DNA from: Lepisosteus oculatus
Taxonomy: Eukaryota > Chordata > Actinopteri > Semionotiformes > Lepisosteidae
Assembly: GCF_040954835.1 (NCBI RefSeq)
Contig: NC_090712.1
Coordinates: forward strand, 6,953,284 to 7,017,283
Length of the DNA: 64,000 nt
Direction: 5' to 3'
Under the pieces are notes generated by a model that did not search any database, had not been told where the DNA came from, and worked only from the letters and a program-made list of their open reading frames with translations. Positions 1-19,699 of this stretch are shown here, in pieces. The position numbers and the translations under genes are program-made. Position 1 is the stretch's first letter; each line of letters opens with the position of its first letter.

Positions 1-559
1 TCAATATAAAGACAATTTTAGATACATTCACACCATTTAACAAATGCATATAACCACAACTTTTGCTATAAATGAATATTAAACATGTTTAGCACCATGA
101 TTTTTAGTGCTTTTGTTCCAGTGTTAAATTAATATTTTTGTTTTGTCTCCATTTAAAATAGAAATATGGTCCTTTGAATTACTTCGTTTAAAATCTTTAA
201 ATAGAAGTATTGCACAAATACAAACCAGTCCAGCCATACATTTAAACTCATTTCTAAAGAATATTCTGAATTCAACGTTAATCAACATTCCTTAAATCAT
301 CACAATTAAAAAAAACAAGTTATGATTTAAAATTTATAAAACAACTGCACCAATGAGTATTGGTTTCATTAATTTGGGTGTCAGTCTCTTCAAGCTGTCA
401 TTACACCAGTAATATACATTACTAAAAATAAACATAAAATAGTACTTCATTGTTTTTTTTACATATCTGCATTAAACCTCTAGTGGCACATTGTAGAAAC
501 TAAACAACACCAGTTTAATCGAGTGGGCATCCCCATCTGTAAATATCTTGTACACAGAG
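1..559 (-). other. psen2: psen2 3' untranslated region (partial)
   Basis: AT-rich sequence directly downstream of the psen2 stop codon, with no ORF of interest. I see no AATAAA on the minus strand here, so the transcript end probably lies beyond the left edge of the window. Confidence 0.6.
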
Positions 560-6434
<5,875 letters not shown>

Positions 6435-9037
6435 TAAGGGAATCTTCAGGAGACTAAAATCCCAACCTTGACAGACAAAAAGAGCAAGTCAGACGACAAG
6501 GGGCAATTTAATTCAATTATTTGTGCGACGGGTGAAGTACAAGGCTATGGAAAAACTTTTGTTTTTAACAGAATGTCCCAGAGACACTGAATCTTGAGGC
6601 CAACAAACGGACTGAAAACACACCCAATCTAAAAGAAAAATAGAACATCAGCTTTTTTCTTAGGAAACTACGCATACTATTTTGTTTTATGTTTTTACTG
6701 AAACTATAACACTCTCATCTTGCATTACCTCTCATATGATACAACATAATAAAACAAATTGTGAAAACTATTTGGATTAAGGATCATAGTGTGGTAGGAA
6801 ATCATGTTTTCCTCTGGTTATTATTCATGTCTTGCCACTGTCACTGCAAAGGTACGCCAGCAGTTGCAAACTCAGGCCAGACCTGTGGGACACTGAGACC
6901 CGGGTGCTGGCCATGCTGTGTGACCTGTGACCTGTTCTAGATGGAGTAAGAGGTGCCTTAGACCCTACAGTGGCAGACGTGCTGATGCTGGTGATGACTG
7001 CCTGCTCTGGGATAAAGAGAATCTCCACGGTGACCAGGCTTGAAACATTAGCTTCCTGGTCTCTCAGGCGGTCTGTCATGACTGGAGGGTCTGGAGGATC
7101 AGCTATATCTGCACAGTGACCAGCGCACCAGTACACTCCATCGCTCTGTTCACTATGTCAGCTCACTTTACTCACCTCAATGGCTGAGACTGGCAGCTAC
7201 CATTACTAATGCTAACCTACCAGACAGCACCACAGGAATCATCAGCATGATGTGTGGCAGAGAAATGGGGCTCAGTGGGCCACTTAGCTCATTAGCAGTG
7301 GGTCCTTAAAGGCTTCCAGCACCGTCCTGAGGATGCTGAACTCTGCACCGTGTGGGTGTCACAATCTGTCTTCACAAGGGTGGATCTTTACACCTGAGCA
7401 GCAGGTCTGGACATTTTGCCACCACTACAAGAAGGTCCACATCTCTTACTTGAAATCATGTACTGAGTCCAGGTGAGAATGAAGGGGAAGCTTTTAGAGC
7501 TCAAAAGCGAAAGAGGGGGAGAGGTGCTGAGGTCCTTGGCAGAAAGGTGGTCCAAAATGAGGATGACCTCCTGCGACCCTGTGGCTGAGCCCAAGACAGA
7601 AGCTACTTTTTTTACTCAAAGGGCTGTGGGAATACGAAACACGTTTCCCAGCCAAGTTGTTAAAACCAGGAACATTTTCAGGAAACAGCTGAGATCTTTG
7701 GATCATCTAACTACTGACTCCCAAACAGGCTAGATAAGTCAAAAGGCTTCATCTCATTTGTGAGCTACAGTATGTTATATTCTTGACCTCAAAGCCTGCC
7801 TGCCTGTTACTGTTGACTAGAGCTGCCTGAAGCCATCGGGAGCAGACAGTGTAGTAGCTGTGTCCAGCCAGGACCTGAGGGACACTGGGACCCTGGGGCT
7901 GGATTGGTTTGTGAAATTCAAGCAAGGGGGCTTCTTTACAGAAATAAAGGCACTGTCTCTCATACCTACACTTTCTGATGTTTCTCTGTAAGGCATGATG
8001 TTGATGTTATTCAAGTTAATATAACACTCTTGTGAAACACTAATCTACTGTTTTTAGTTATTTTTGTTTGACAGAAATAGAGTAAATAAGGAGCATTTTC
8101 AACATAAGAAACTTTCTGCTATGTTTAGTAAATAATGCATACATTTTCCTTGTTTTTTCCTGCTGGAAATATCGTCTAATAGAGAGAGAACAGCAAAACA
8201 ATATACTTAAATCAATAATGTAGCAATCCAATTTTGTTTTACAGTTTTCAATGTTTCTTCTAATTTCTCTTTTGATCGTTGTACATATAACCTACTTGTC
8301 ACCCACAGAAGTCGGACTCCACTATGTCCTTTTAAGGAAAAGGGGAGGGTGCTTGTCACAAGATAGCCAATCACATGCCAATATTAAAGCTGACTTTAAC
8401 CAATAAAGTAAGAGTTGGTTTCCAGCCGTCCAATTAGAAAAAGAGTGGGCGTCTCTTATCAGGACAATGCTCGGGAAATTTCATGATACCTTTCAGTTAT
8501 TTTCTGACAGCCATTTCTAACTAACAAGCAACAAGTCGTGATTTTTTTTTCGTAACACGAAAATGCGAAACTTACGTCGGTCTACTCTCGATTTGTTTGC
8601 CATGTTAAAAGTACATGTATAAAACTCGGCACTGATAAAAGGTTTGAAAAGGAAAAAATAAGCGTGAAGCTTAACATAAGGATATCATTCCCGTTCATTC
8701 ATAGGAAACTTTTAATCAGCGTATTAAAACAAGTAATACATAACCGCTAGCTGGAAAACATTTTTAAGCTGTCAAGAAGATTGTTTTTATGTTTAACCCA
8801 CAAACACCTTTCTTTGCCCATTTTAAAAGCAACAAGCTTCCTACTTCACAACACACAAACAATCTAAATGACCATTAGATTACGCCAGTTACATTACCAC
8901 AGGATGTCCACTAAACGTCGCACAAAATTGAGGGTATTCACAAAAGCATTGAACTACCTCTCTTTTTCGCAGATTCGGCATCAATAAAGGAAAAGACAAC
9001 TTCACTATTTGTGCTGTACTCGGGGTCAGTAGCTCGA
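6435..9037. other. psen2 5' intron/leader region without recognisable genes
   Basis: An acceptor-like TTTTAG about 20 bases upstream of the psen2 start codon suggests that the first coding exon begins near 6455, with a non-coding exon further upstream. The short ORFs here lack family features. Three CCAAT motifs (near 8370-8435) face the plus strand and have no gene assigned. I see nothing else. Confidence 0.4.
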
Positions 9038-9042
9038 CTTAC

Positions 9043-9120
9043 TTCGTAGAACGAGGAAATAAACATCAGCAGCTGAGCGGAGAGGCCGATCATGTGACTA
9101 CAGGCATGTCATCTGATCTC
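9043..9120 (-). promoter_or_regulatory. psen2: candidate non-coding first exon and promoter of psen2
   Basis: On the minus strand a strong donor (CGAA|GTAAGT, exon end at 9043) follows a moderately GC-rich stretch holding an E-box-like GTCACATGA near 9090-9098. This could be the first psen2 exon. A second strong minus-strand donor (GAC|GTAAGTTTC) near 8574 is an alternative. There is no transcript support. Confidence 0.3.
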
Positions 9121-11040
9121 TGTGCCCGAGGGATTTGGACAACAAGCGTCGTTTTAAGGTTTCCACCCAGAACAAAAGTATATATAGAGTACAGTTCATA
9201 GAGTTTAGAACTAGTGTCCTCCCTGTTTTAGGAACAATTTAAATGTTGTACTTACTCAGCCAGTGCTAAAATATAGACTACCACACACGATTAGATCGCT
9301 GCTTTTTTATTTACCGTGTTAGAAAATATGAAGTCGTTAGACTGTACGAAACGCAAATGTTATGTGTAATGGGCATCAGAAAGCAAATTCACACAAATCG
9401 CTCTCGGATAGATTCTGTTTAACAACTAAACGGTATGGGTACACGCACAAGACGTTGCACTGAAGCAAATAGGAGCGACATGGGATTTTGAAGAAAGATT
9501 TTTGCCAAGTGAAGCCTAAATATCCTATTTAAAGGACTCGGGGAGAATTATAATGGTCTTAAGGCAGATCAAGCTCATTTCCTCGGACTACGCCATTTGG
9601 AGTTAATCAGCAGCAGAACCGTTATTAGACTGCATAATGAAATATGTCACCTAAAGACCTGCAATTACAAACTCATTAACTTGAGTTTCTCACGGTACAG
9701 TTTCCCTAACTAACACAGTGAAGATGAAAACCCCCATAGAAAAGTTTTCTTTTTCGAAATGATATTCAATGTACGCCGTCAGAATGTAGGAGTTTTGGGG
9801 CTTTTGTCCCTGGACAGTACTATATAATAATAAATAGTAATTTAATGTCTATATTGTTGTTGCATTGTGTAGGTGACACAGAGATTATTAGAACATGAAA
9901 CAAACTGAGAGTGAGACCCTCTCAGGTCAGCTTGAACTTGAGTAGTGACTCAGCAGTCTCAGAAAACCACAGATGGGCGCCGGTCATTTGATACCAGAGA
10001 CTTTCTACATTGGGTGCCTTCTGAAAAGTAAAATTTTCTCAGTAGGTTTGCACTCTGCTGTGCTACACCCAGCTTCTAATTTGTTGATTTTACTCTTATC
10101 TGTTAAGATCACACCTGTATCATCCCAAATTCAAATTTTATGCATATACCTGTTTCCACAAAATGGTTGTTCAGAGTGAGGGTGAGTGTTCGAGCAGTCT
10201 CGTTTCAGTGGTGTTTACAGAAAATAACATGTATCTAGGCTGATACATGGCTTCTGTACCTGCAATAGAATTTAAAAATAATCACTGACTGTCATGACCA
10301 CTCCTTGCACAGTTAGTCTGAGCTCCTTCCATCTGGATGCTGATATAGGCGACTGGACTACTAGATTCATGTGAAATAGAACTAGGTTATCTTTTAATTC
10401 AAGTCGGTCGCCACGTCAGCCTGCATAGGCTCCAAAGGAACAAGTGATTTCTGTTCCAAATGATTGATACATTGCATAATTGAGCACACATCCTGTTTAA
10501 TTGTTCGTATTTAATCTGTTCCAGGCTGTAATTGGTTATATGAAGGCTATCTGTAAACCCTGCTGGACTGGGGCTCTCCATGACCAGGGATAGACATCCC
10601 TGTTCTAGAGACAAAAAAAAGTAAATATGTTGTTTTAGACATTTAGGCTTACATATACAGAAGTTTTGACAAAGTAGGGTTAGTGTAGCAAGCTGTTTGT
10701 CCTTTGCCAGTCAGATGGGAGGAAAGCACTGATTGAGGTCAGGATGGCCTATTCTCGAGAACAGAGTGGCCCCCAATTATTTTCTCCATATAGAACCTTA
10801 CATAGGATTTGTATGCAAAGCTTCTGCATCCCTCTATATTTACTTCTTGTTAAACACTTTTTAAAAAAATATTGAATATATAGATACTCCCTTGCTGGAG
10901 TGCAAAATAATTATTTAAATCCAAGAGGGTTCTTTTTTAATGGGTTTTTTTTTCCTGCTTCGGTTTAATATTCCATTCTCTTGATACGGAAACGACTTGA
11001 TCGTGACGAGTACTTCATTATTATTCCGTCTTTCCATTCT
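9121..11040. other. psen2-memo1 intergenic region
   Basis: No coding exon recognised. The part at 10390-10614 ends in a motif (ctggactggggctctcca) that resembles the tail of a common fish interspersed repeat, but I cannot name the family. Confidence 0.35.
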
Positions 11041-11076
11041 CTAAAAAAAAACTGAAGTGTGGGGATTTGTATGCGC

Positions 11077-11745
11077 TGACGTCACTTTCTTAACCTTTCT
11101 CCCTGCGATCTTCCCTTTGACCATAGTGACAGAACGAACCAATCGCCAAGCGGGCTGTTCACTATCCCTGCCGTGCAGACCCGGACACGCCCACTCCCAG
11201 CCGTTCCGCCAACCAAAACCCCCACAGCTGACGCAGCCATCCAATCCGGTTGGCCGTACGCCGTTCCCTCAGCCACCCTTGGCTACGCCTCCTACCTGCC
11301 TAGGGCCTGTGACCAATCGGAATGCACCGTTGCACTTCCCGGCCAATGGGAGCCCCTTTGGTGTGCCGTGGCACGGTAGCCGAGTTATGCCAAACCAGGA
11401 CCGGCGAACAGTTGCGTTTCCAGCAGCAAATTGACAAACTGGCTTTAGGCTTTTGTTCTTCCCCTGCCTACTGAGATACCAATCTTTTCGTTTGACTTTA
11501 AAGTTTCTTTCTTTTTCTTTTAGCTCATGGTCCAAGTTTATTTTCCCGGTTGACGGAGGTTTTAAGTAAAGCTTGGAAGATCCTACATATATCATTTTAT
11601 ACCTCCCCCTAGTTTTATTTGTGTTGTTCGTTACTATTTATTTTTTTCCTCCCCCGTTTATTAATTTTTTTTTTTTAGTTTTAATTCACCCCCCCACCCC
11701 CCGATAAGGTTTTACCTGACCAAGATAGGCGGCTCGGGCACTAAG
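11077..11745 (+). promoter_or_regulatory. memo1: memo1 promoter with CRE and CCAAT-box cluster
   Basis: GC-rich sequence just upstream of the memo1 ATG. It contains a perfect palindromic CRE (TGACGTCA, 11077-11084) and four plus-strand CCAAT boxes at 11139, 11241, 11313 and 11343, several in NF-Y-like contexts (gaccaatcgg, ggccaatggg). No TATA box is obvious. A TATA-less, CpG-rich, NF-Y-type promoter fits a housekeeping gene. The transcription start was not determined; pyrimidine-rich sequence occupies 11590-11700. Confidence 0.6.
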
Positions 11746-14700
11746 ATGTCGAACCGAGTGGTGTGCAGAGAAGCAAGTCACGCCGGCAGCTGGTACACCG
11801 CCTCAGGTAGAGTCGGGGACAGCGGGGCGCAGACCGGGCAGCGATCGGCCCGAGGTCGGCGGGGTGGGGACAGCCGATCCGCCGAGGGAGAGACGGCTCC
11901 CGACTGTTGCTGGGGACTCCGGGGAAAAGGGGGGGAGGAGGTGTTGGGGGGGGGGACGGGACACAGGACAGGCCGCGATTTGAGAGTTGACACTGTTTTG
12001 GTGTCAAAAAGTCAGCACGTGTGGACGGACCTTGAATTAAAAAATGACCGGAAACTAAATATATGTGTATAAAAAAACCCGGCTCTTGCACGTCACATCA
12101 GTGCGTGCGGCTGTGTCGTTAAAGAAAACCCCGACTGATTTTTGTTGTCAAACCTGGGTTGTTTCTCTCTCTCTCTGCTCCGTGGGCCTGTCCCTTTTCC
12201 TGTCTGAATGAAATCGGCGGAGCGCCTGCATGTACTAGTTAGTTAATCCTTTTGTCTGGGTCCGGCCGGCTCGATTTACGTGCCGTGACATTTTGTGTAA
12301 AAGTAGATCAATTGCAGTGCCCCCCCCCGCCGCCTTTATTTTCCTGCCCCGGCTCTCTTCTCTTTTCATTTTCAGCGGTTGGCAAATCCTGACGAAAGGT
12401 GATCCCCCAAAAACAAAACTTCAGCCGGCTCGCATCGCTCTAGGGGACACACATCTGGGAGCCTTTAAAAAAAAAAATTTCGACAGGATGTCGTGATGAG
12501 GTTTCGATGTTGCGTTCGGCGAAATGTTTGACAGTCTCTTCTGTCACATCACTATACGGTGAACTGTGAATAAGCCGATTCAGCAGTTTTCTTCCGTGTT
12601 GCCCGTTGCCATAACGTTGCTTTGTTTTAAGAACAAAAATCGATGTGATGTTGTCAAAATTACGGAACCGAAGCGACGCTGGCTGGAACACTGCAAGGCT
12701 CAAGTTTTAAGCCCTTGGATTTACTGAATATGCGAACTTCTCACGTTTGAATCAAATATTAATAGGATTTAGCAAGTTAGACGATTTAAAGTATGTATGT
12801 TCTCAAAAAAACAGGTTTTCTTTTCTCAGTTCCTTTCTTACCGTTTGCTTAAACCCCTAACAGGTATTTCACTAGACAAAGAGCTGGGTTGGACAGCTGT
12901 TTGCTGGGTTCCTGTTACACCCAAAGGGGTACACCCCTCCAGTATGTAGGAAATTATATTTAGAGGAACTTTCTGGATCGCAGGCCTCGGTAAAGATAGT
13001 TTCTACCATCTGAGCCATCGAAGTAACGCTCATTGTTTCATGTAGTTTGGATTACAAGGGAGCCGGTTTAAAAGAGTGGTGTGTGTGTGGGGGAGGAGGG
13101 TTTGTGTTCTTTTTAGCTTTCTGAAAAAATCATCTGAAATCCTTAAACGTAATGATGTCAGGCAGTTCCTTCTGACTTTAGCTGGAACGTGTTTTGTTTT
13201 GTTTTCAGAAAGGGGCAGAGATGCCTAATGGTATGAGCTAGTGTCTAGGGGTGCCCCAGTGCTTCAGGTAAGAGAAGTGGTTATGGGAACATACTGTAAC
13301 ATACTCTCTGCTAGAGGCTGTTGTTCACAGACATAGCAGGTGGGGTACTTGTGAACCAGACAAACGAGAATCAGTTTCTGGCCCAAATATTTTCACAACT
13401 AAAGAGTCCAAAGTGACAAAACATAGTCTGAAACAAAAAAAGCCTGCTATACTGTCTGCTAAATATGCAAATTTGTCAGGAAAAGCTTTAAAATACCCCC
13501 AGGGTACAACACAAAAACAAAATCTGGCAGTTTTGGAAATAACTGCTGTTATGAATGTGCTGTTAAAGTCTATTAAGACTTGCTTTTGCTTGAGGGGGAT
13601 TGGGTGATAACTTATTTTGGGTTTTAGCTCTGCAAAGGTGTAGCCATTCACTGTAAATATATTTTACATTTGCAGCACCATGCAAGGTAGCTGGACTAAA
13701 GGGAAAAAAAGTGAGAGAGAAGATGAGAGAGAGAAAATGCCATGACCAGGCTTTTGACAACATTTTTGGGGAAATCTAAATTTTCCAAAGAGAGGTTATC
13801 AGTACCTTGATTCCCAAGTTCTGTGTACATTTGGAGTGTGAAATGTTTACAGCTTTCACGTGTGACAGATGTATCCTTGGAGATGATTTTAAATGCCCAC
13901 ATGAGTGGAAACTTTATAGGCTTAGCTGTTGTGGTGCATCTTACCTCTGGCGTATCATCATTTCGCACAAATGAAGAAGGTCAGAAAGATGACTAATTAG
14001 AGGAGGCCTCTGGTCTCATCCAGGCATTTCTTGAAAGACGCCAGGATATGAGCTTCGACTGCATGGCTGGTTAGCTTGTTCCACACTCCCACAACCCTTA
14101 GGGTAAAGGAGTACTTCCATGTATAGTCGTTTCCACTTGAACCCTCTGGTTCATGTTTCACTGTTCATTTTGCAAATACTTTTCCTGTGTCTCTGAGGAT
14201 TTTGAATACATGTGTCAAGTCAGTTGAAGACTAAAAAGGTTCAGGTCTTTTAGCCTGTTGGTGTAGAACACTCTGATAAGCTCCAGAATGCTCTGGGTTG
14301 CTCTTCCTTGGACTGATTGCAGTGCTGCAGTTTTGCTTTGTAATGTGCTGACCATGTATTTTTGTTTACTGCGTCCACACATTGCAAGATGTAAACGAAG
14401 TCAACACAAATGTCTCAAAAGTCGTTTATCATAAGTAAAGCATAAAGCACAGCATAAGTCAGGCAGAGCATGTACAGTAAGTATGACTTACTTTGCCTTG
14501 CAAAGGATCGTGATACCTCGGAGGCTCATAGGTAATGAGAGGGTAGGGTAATGAAAGAGTTGGAATGATTTTTGCAAAACTACCATGTATTCACCGCATC
14601 CATAATGATTCTTTTTTAAATTACCTTCAGATTTCTTTTAATAGGCTGGGGAATTTTTGCTGGCATTCCTAAGTGTGAGTTGAGGAGATAATGTCAACTT

Positions 14701-17700
14701 TTTCACAGAAAGGTCATCTGAATGCGCTTCGAGCCTTAAAAGGCAAGATTTCCTGTCCGTCTTCTCTGATTGATATTACATTGTTGTAATTGTAAAATTG
14801 TATTCTAGGACCCACTTAATCTGGTCTTTTTTAAGATTATTTAACAGGAGAAACATTTATTTTGTAGTGTTTACATGTTGCCTCCTGGTCAGATTTTTCT
14901 TCATTGTGGATTTGGTGCATCAGTTGGCTACAATGCTCATGACCCTCAGGATTTACTTACAGACTACTGCAGATAATTACTACTATATTATATATTATAA
15001 CTCTCTGCACTTTTTCAGCTACTGCTGCACTATCTGCAGGTTTCTTTCTGATCTTAAGTTAGAACACTGACAGGACTGAGACCGCGCTCGAAGGATTTCA
15101 GTATCATCTTCACAATGCTGGTTACTGTTGATTGTGCTCAATGGAAGTTGGAAACCTTGGTTTATGCTGTCCTTAGAAGAGCGTGTTAGGAATTTTGAGA
15201 GGGCCTTTTTTCCTACAGATTTGTTTTACAGTGCTAGGTTAAAATGCTGGCACTTCTTATCTTATGCTAGTATATTGATAAATGGCTTTATTTTTTCAAG
15301 ATTATAGGCATTTTACTTATTCAAGCCATATACTGGAGTACTAAATTGGCTTCATTGTGTTCATAATTCTGTAGTTCATGTGACAGCTTAAATATATAAC
15401 CTCTGACCTCTTTTTACTATGCTGACTCCATATAAAATTATGAATGGACTTTTTAATTTTTTTCTAGTTCACTATAAGGTACTGAATGATCTAACTAGGT
15501 TCTGTAGTGCTTATTGCAAGAGCATATTTCATATCTTAATCTGAGTTGATGAAGTCTTGTTACCAGCAGCTTCCTGGCTGAAGCACCTGGTTCAGTGTTA
15601 ATGCATCTTAACCTGAGCAATTTGCTTAGCCTTCCTGTCTTGTACATTGTGTTTTGGATGACATTCAGAACCAAATGTCTATTGTGTACTACAGTTTATT
15701 GACAAATAGTAGGAAGCTCTTTTTAACAAAGGATAATGGGAGTCTGGAAGTCTCCTTGTCTGTGTTAATGAAATTAAAGCCCCAGATGTCATTCTAAATT
15801 CAATTTTCAAGTAGTATCCAAGTCAGCTGAGTACATGTAAGAACCATCTTTAGTTTGTATCACTTCTTAAGTGATTGCATTTTTCTTTGCAAGTTGCTTT
15901 GCATAAAAGTGGTTCCTACTGTAATTATGTCTTTATCATTAGAACCTCCTGTTTCACATTTTCTGAACCTCACTTGGAGTAGTATGTTTAGTTTTGGTCA
16001 CTTTGATGTAAGAAATATATTGCTGTTCTAATGGCAGTAACAAGGAGAACAAAACCCATTCCTATCTGGAAAGGAATGTCATACCTAGGCTGAAACAGGA
16101 AATATTAGGAGATTAGAGGAGTCTGGAACCAATTCATGAAATTGGTGCTGACTCTGTGGGATCTTTTAAGAAAGTAAAAGGACAGAAAGCTACTAGCAAC
16201 TTAACAGGCAAGCTGGACCGCATGGCTTCCTGTCACTCTTAACCTTTATTTTGTTTTTGGAACCCTTAATCTTCACATCCATCGAAACACCTGGCAGTCT
16301 TGTAGTGTCAGGCAAGCAGGTGTTTATTTACATGGTTTACCCTGAGCTGAAGGGACCTTCCTTTGCTGTTGCTATGCTGAAACATGAGTCCCTGGAGGTA
16401 AAGAAAGAGACGAGCATCTCGTCTGATTTTACTGTTAGCATAAAATTGAACAATGTTCATAAGTTGTAGTATTTTCATAGTTTTACGTTTTATAGGAAAT
16501 GTCAAAGCTGTCTTAAAATTGAAAGGTTAACACTGTGTTGTTGAGAAATGTTTGGACTTCTTGAGTGAAGTTGTTTAAAGTCAGACTGTACTAAATCACC
16601 CTGTTTTTCAGGGAATCTGGCTCTTTCCATTGATGAAAAATAGTGTTATCAGGGGCTTGATGTGAAGGTAAAAGTGTATTGTAAAATTAGCATTTTTTTT
16701 GGCCTCTGAAATGGCAGTGAATTTATGGGTGATGCAAATGTAGGTAGTCTCTTGACTGATTTACTTTGGAATTTGTGCGTTTTGTGTGCTTAGTGGTCTC
16801 TCTGTATCTGTCACTCCAGGACCCCAGCTGAATGCACAGCTAGAAGGCTGGCTATCTCAGGCACAGTCCACAAAAAGACCAGCCAGAGCCATAATTGCAC
16901 CGTAAGTACTAAGAGTATAATGCCTATTTTTCTTATAGTTTAACTTAAAACATATATATGTACAGTTGCACGTTTTAAGTGCTTAAATGTTTAATATTTC
17001 TAGCACTCCATGTAGGTGTTATAGACATTTCCTTATTTGAAGTAAGAAAATGTATGGCAAAAATATACTTCTCATATTCCGTCTGGGCATATATGCATTG
17101 TGTAAACAGTGTGAAAGACATCTATCTGAGACTTTTGTTTAAATGTGTAAGTCTTTTCCAGTACCTGTATGTTTTAAAAATATGGGCTCTACAGTATATT
17201 GTATTTCTGAGGTCGGGTTTTTTCTCTTTATGGTAGTTTCCAAGTGGGAGTGAAAAGAATGGTTTCTCATGAAATTTTCTATGAGTGTTTCAAGCAGCCG
17301 CTGCAAACATGCTGTTTGTATTGGCTGTATCAGTAACTTTTTTGTTTATTCTGAAAGTGCAGTTTTCTGTTTCCAGGCACGCAGGGTATACGTACTGCGG
17401 AGCTTGTGCTGCGCATGCTTACAAACAGGTGGACCCCACCGTTACGTGAGTACCGAAAGGATTGCACTTTGGTTTTGTTTGTAGCTTTAATTGTATTGAT
17501 CTTTCGCAAAGACTGGTATTGGCTAAGTGTTTCCTCCCCATTGCAATAAAATAAGTACTTGTTATGGTGGATCAAAGTGATTTTGCAAGGGTGCGTGGAC
17601 AAAAGTGCTGCCTTGTCCTTCAGAAGTACTGTCTTACTGTGACGTGTGTAGCAGACGTGTCATTCTTTTATTTTCTTTTTGTTCCAAGTTGAACTTTTAA

Positions 17701-19661
17701 TCCCAAAATGCTGGGTCTGCGTAATATTAGGTGGTGTGTAGGAGGCCCAGTCTGTTCAGTGCCTTCCCAGTTTCAGAATCCTTGATAGAAGAAATATGCC
17801 CAATGCTTGTTTTGCCTCCCCCCCTTTGATTGTGCAAAATGATCATTTAAGAGTCCTTTTTCCCTCCCACCGAAAAACAAATAGCTAGTCTTCCAGAAAG
17901 GGGCCTGATCACATGGTAGAATGAAATGGCACTAGCTGCCTTATGGATGCAATCTAGTTTGGACAGTCCACATCCAGCATTTTAAGTCCTGGCCACTCTT
18001 AAATCGCACCCAGACTGGGGAGTGATGGCTGTGTTGTTGCTTTTCTATAGGGAAAAAGTCACATTCATTTAGATTAAGTTGTATTAAAGACGGTTTAATG
18101 GGTATTTTTTTAATCATTTGATCAATAATTGTTTATAGAATGTTAGCATCTGTAGTTTTTCAGCAGTGACAAGGTTTCTTCAAGGCTAAATCAAGACTAA
18201 AATTGATAGAAGGTAATGACAGACGCTCATTCCTTAATTGACACAGCTTTTAACTAAATAACAAAAACACACGCAAAAAACTCTCCCTTTTCTTGAAACC
18301 ACTTAGATATTCATATGAGTGATGCGCTCTTGTTCCCAAGTAATATGTATGGAGAATGAGTAACGGAGCAGCTGACAGACCTAACTGTTCATATTAAGAA
18401 CATAAGAGGGGATGCAAAGGAGCGCAGGTGGTTTGGCCCATTTTAAATGATGAATTAAAAGGGACAGCGTTAATGAACCCATTAGAAAAATTAACTAGTC
18501 ACAGGTGTTCCAGTAAGTGTGAACACTGGCCGCAGAATTTTGGGACAGCAGTACTTTCTCCAAGTTGAGGCAATTAAAGAAAGATATTAGATTTGCTCAC
18601 TTACTGTATTATTAGTGCCTGCTTTTTGCTGATTCAGCTGAGCCTTAACACATAAAGTCCTGCCCCTGTCTGGAACAGAAAGATGTGCAGAATTCTAATA
18701 CAACTGATTTCATACTAGCAGATGTAAGAGAAGTGAACCGTCTGCCCTGTGTGGAGATCAGGAGTTCTAAATTATTAACTTTTCCATTTCAGTGGTGAAG
18801 GACTTGTTGGGGACACATATCCCTAGTGGACAATCCCTAAACAATTAACACTTTCCAGCAGGCTCCCGTTAAGGGTTTCACAAACCTGGATATCGGGACT
18901 GAGGCTTGCCTGCCTGCTTGTAAGAAATTGTCATGCTATGTTCTGATTCAGTATGTGGGTACAACCAGTTAAGTTTTCTTGGTTCTTTGCAAGAACCTTA
19001 CTGAATGCATAAGCATTTGTAAAGCATTGGATGAAACTTATATAGACTAGCCTTTGTTAATAGACCAGTTACTGGTCTTAATTGCAGCATTAGACTTTTT
19101 TGTTTCAAAGTAGTTCACTTTGAGTTTGCAGAAGCCTGCACGAGTACGAAATAAGTCAAACTAAACCTCTGGACTTGCTCTGCAGTCGAAGAGTTTTCAT
19201 CTTGGGACCTTCGCACCATGTTCCCCTGTCTCGCTGTGCGCTCTCGCCTGCTGAGATCTACAGAACGCCACTGTATGACCTGAGAATCGACCAAAAAGGT
19301 AAGTCACTGAACTCTGGTAGGAGGAGGTTTACACTAAACCGAGGTCCTGACTCTCTGTGGTCATTAAAAATCCCAGGGTGTTTCTCGAAAAGAGTAGGGG
19401 TGTAACCCCAGCGTCCTGGCCAAATTTCCCATTGGCCCTTACCAATCATGGCCTCCTAATAATCCCCCTCTATGAATTGGCTACATTACTCTGCTCTCCT
19501 CCCCACTGATCGCTGGTGTGTGGTGAGCGTTCTGGCGCACTATGGCTGCCGTCGCATCATCCAGGTGGATGCTGCACGTTGGTGGTGGTGGAGGGGAGTC
19601 CCCATTACCTGTAAAGCGCTTTGAGTGGAGTGTCCAGAAAAGCGCTATATAAGTGTAAGCA

Positions 19662-19699
<38 letters not shown>

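Noticed and set aside
11741-12091. Proline-rich minus-strand ORFs over memo1 exon 1
   Set aside because: Shadow of GC-rich promoter and exon sequence.
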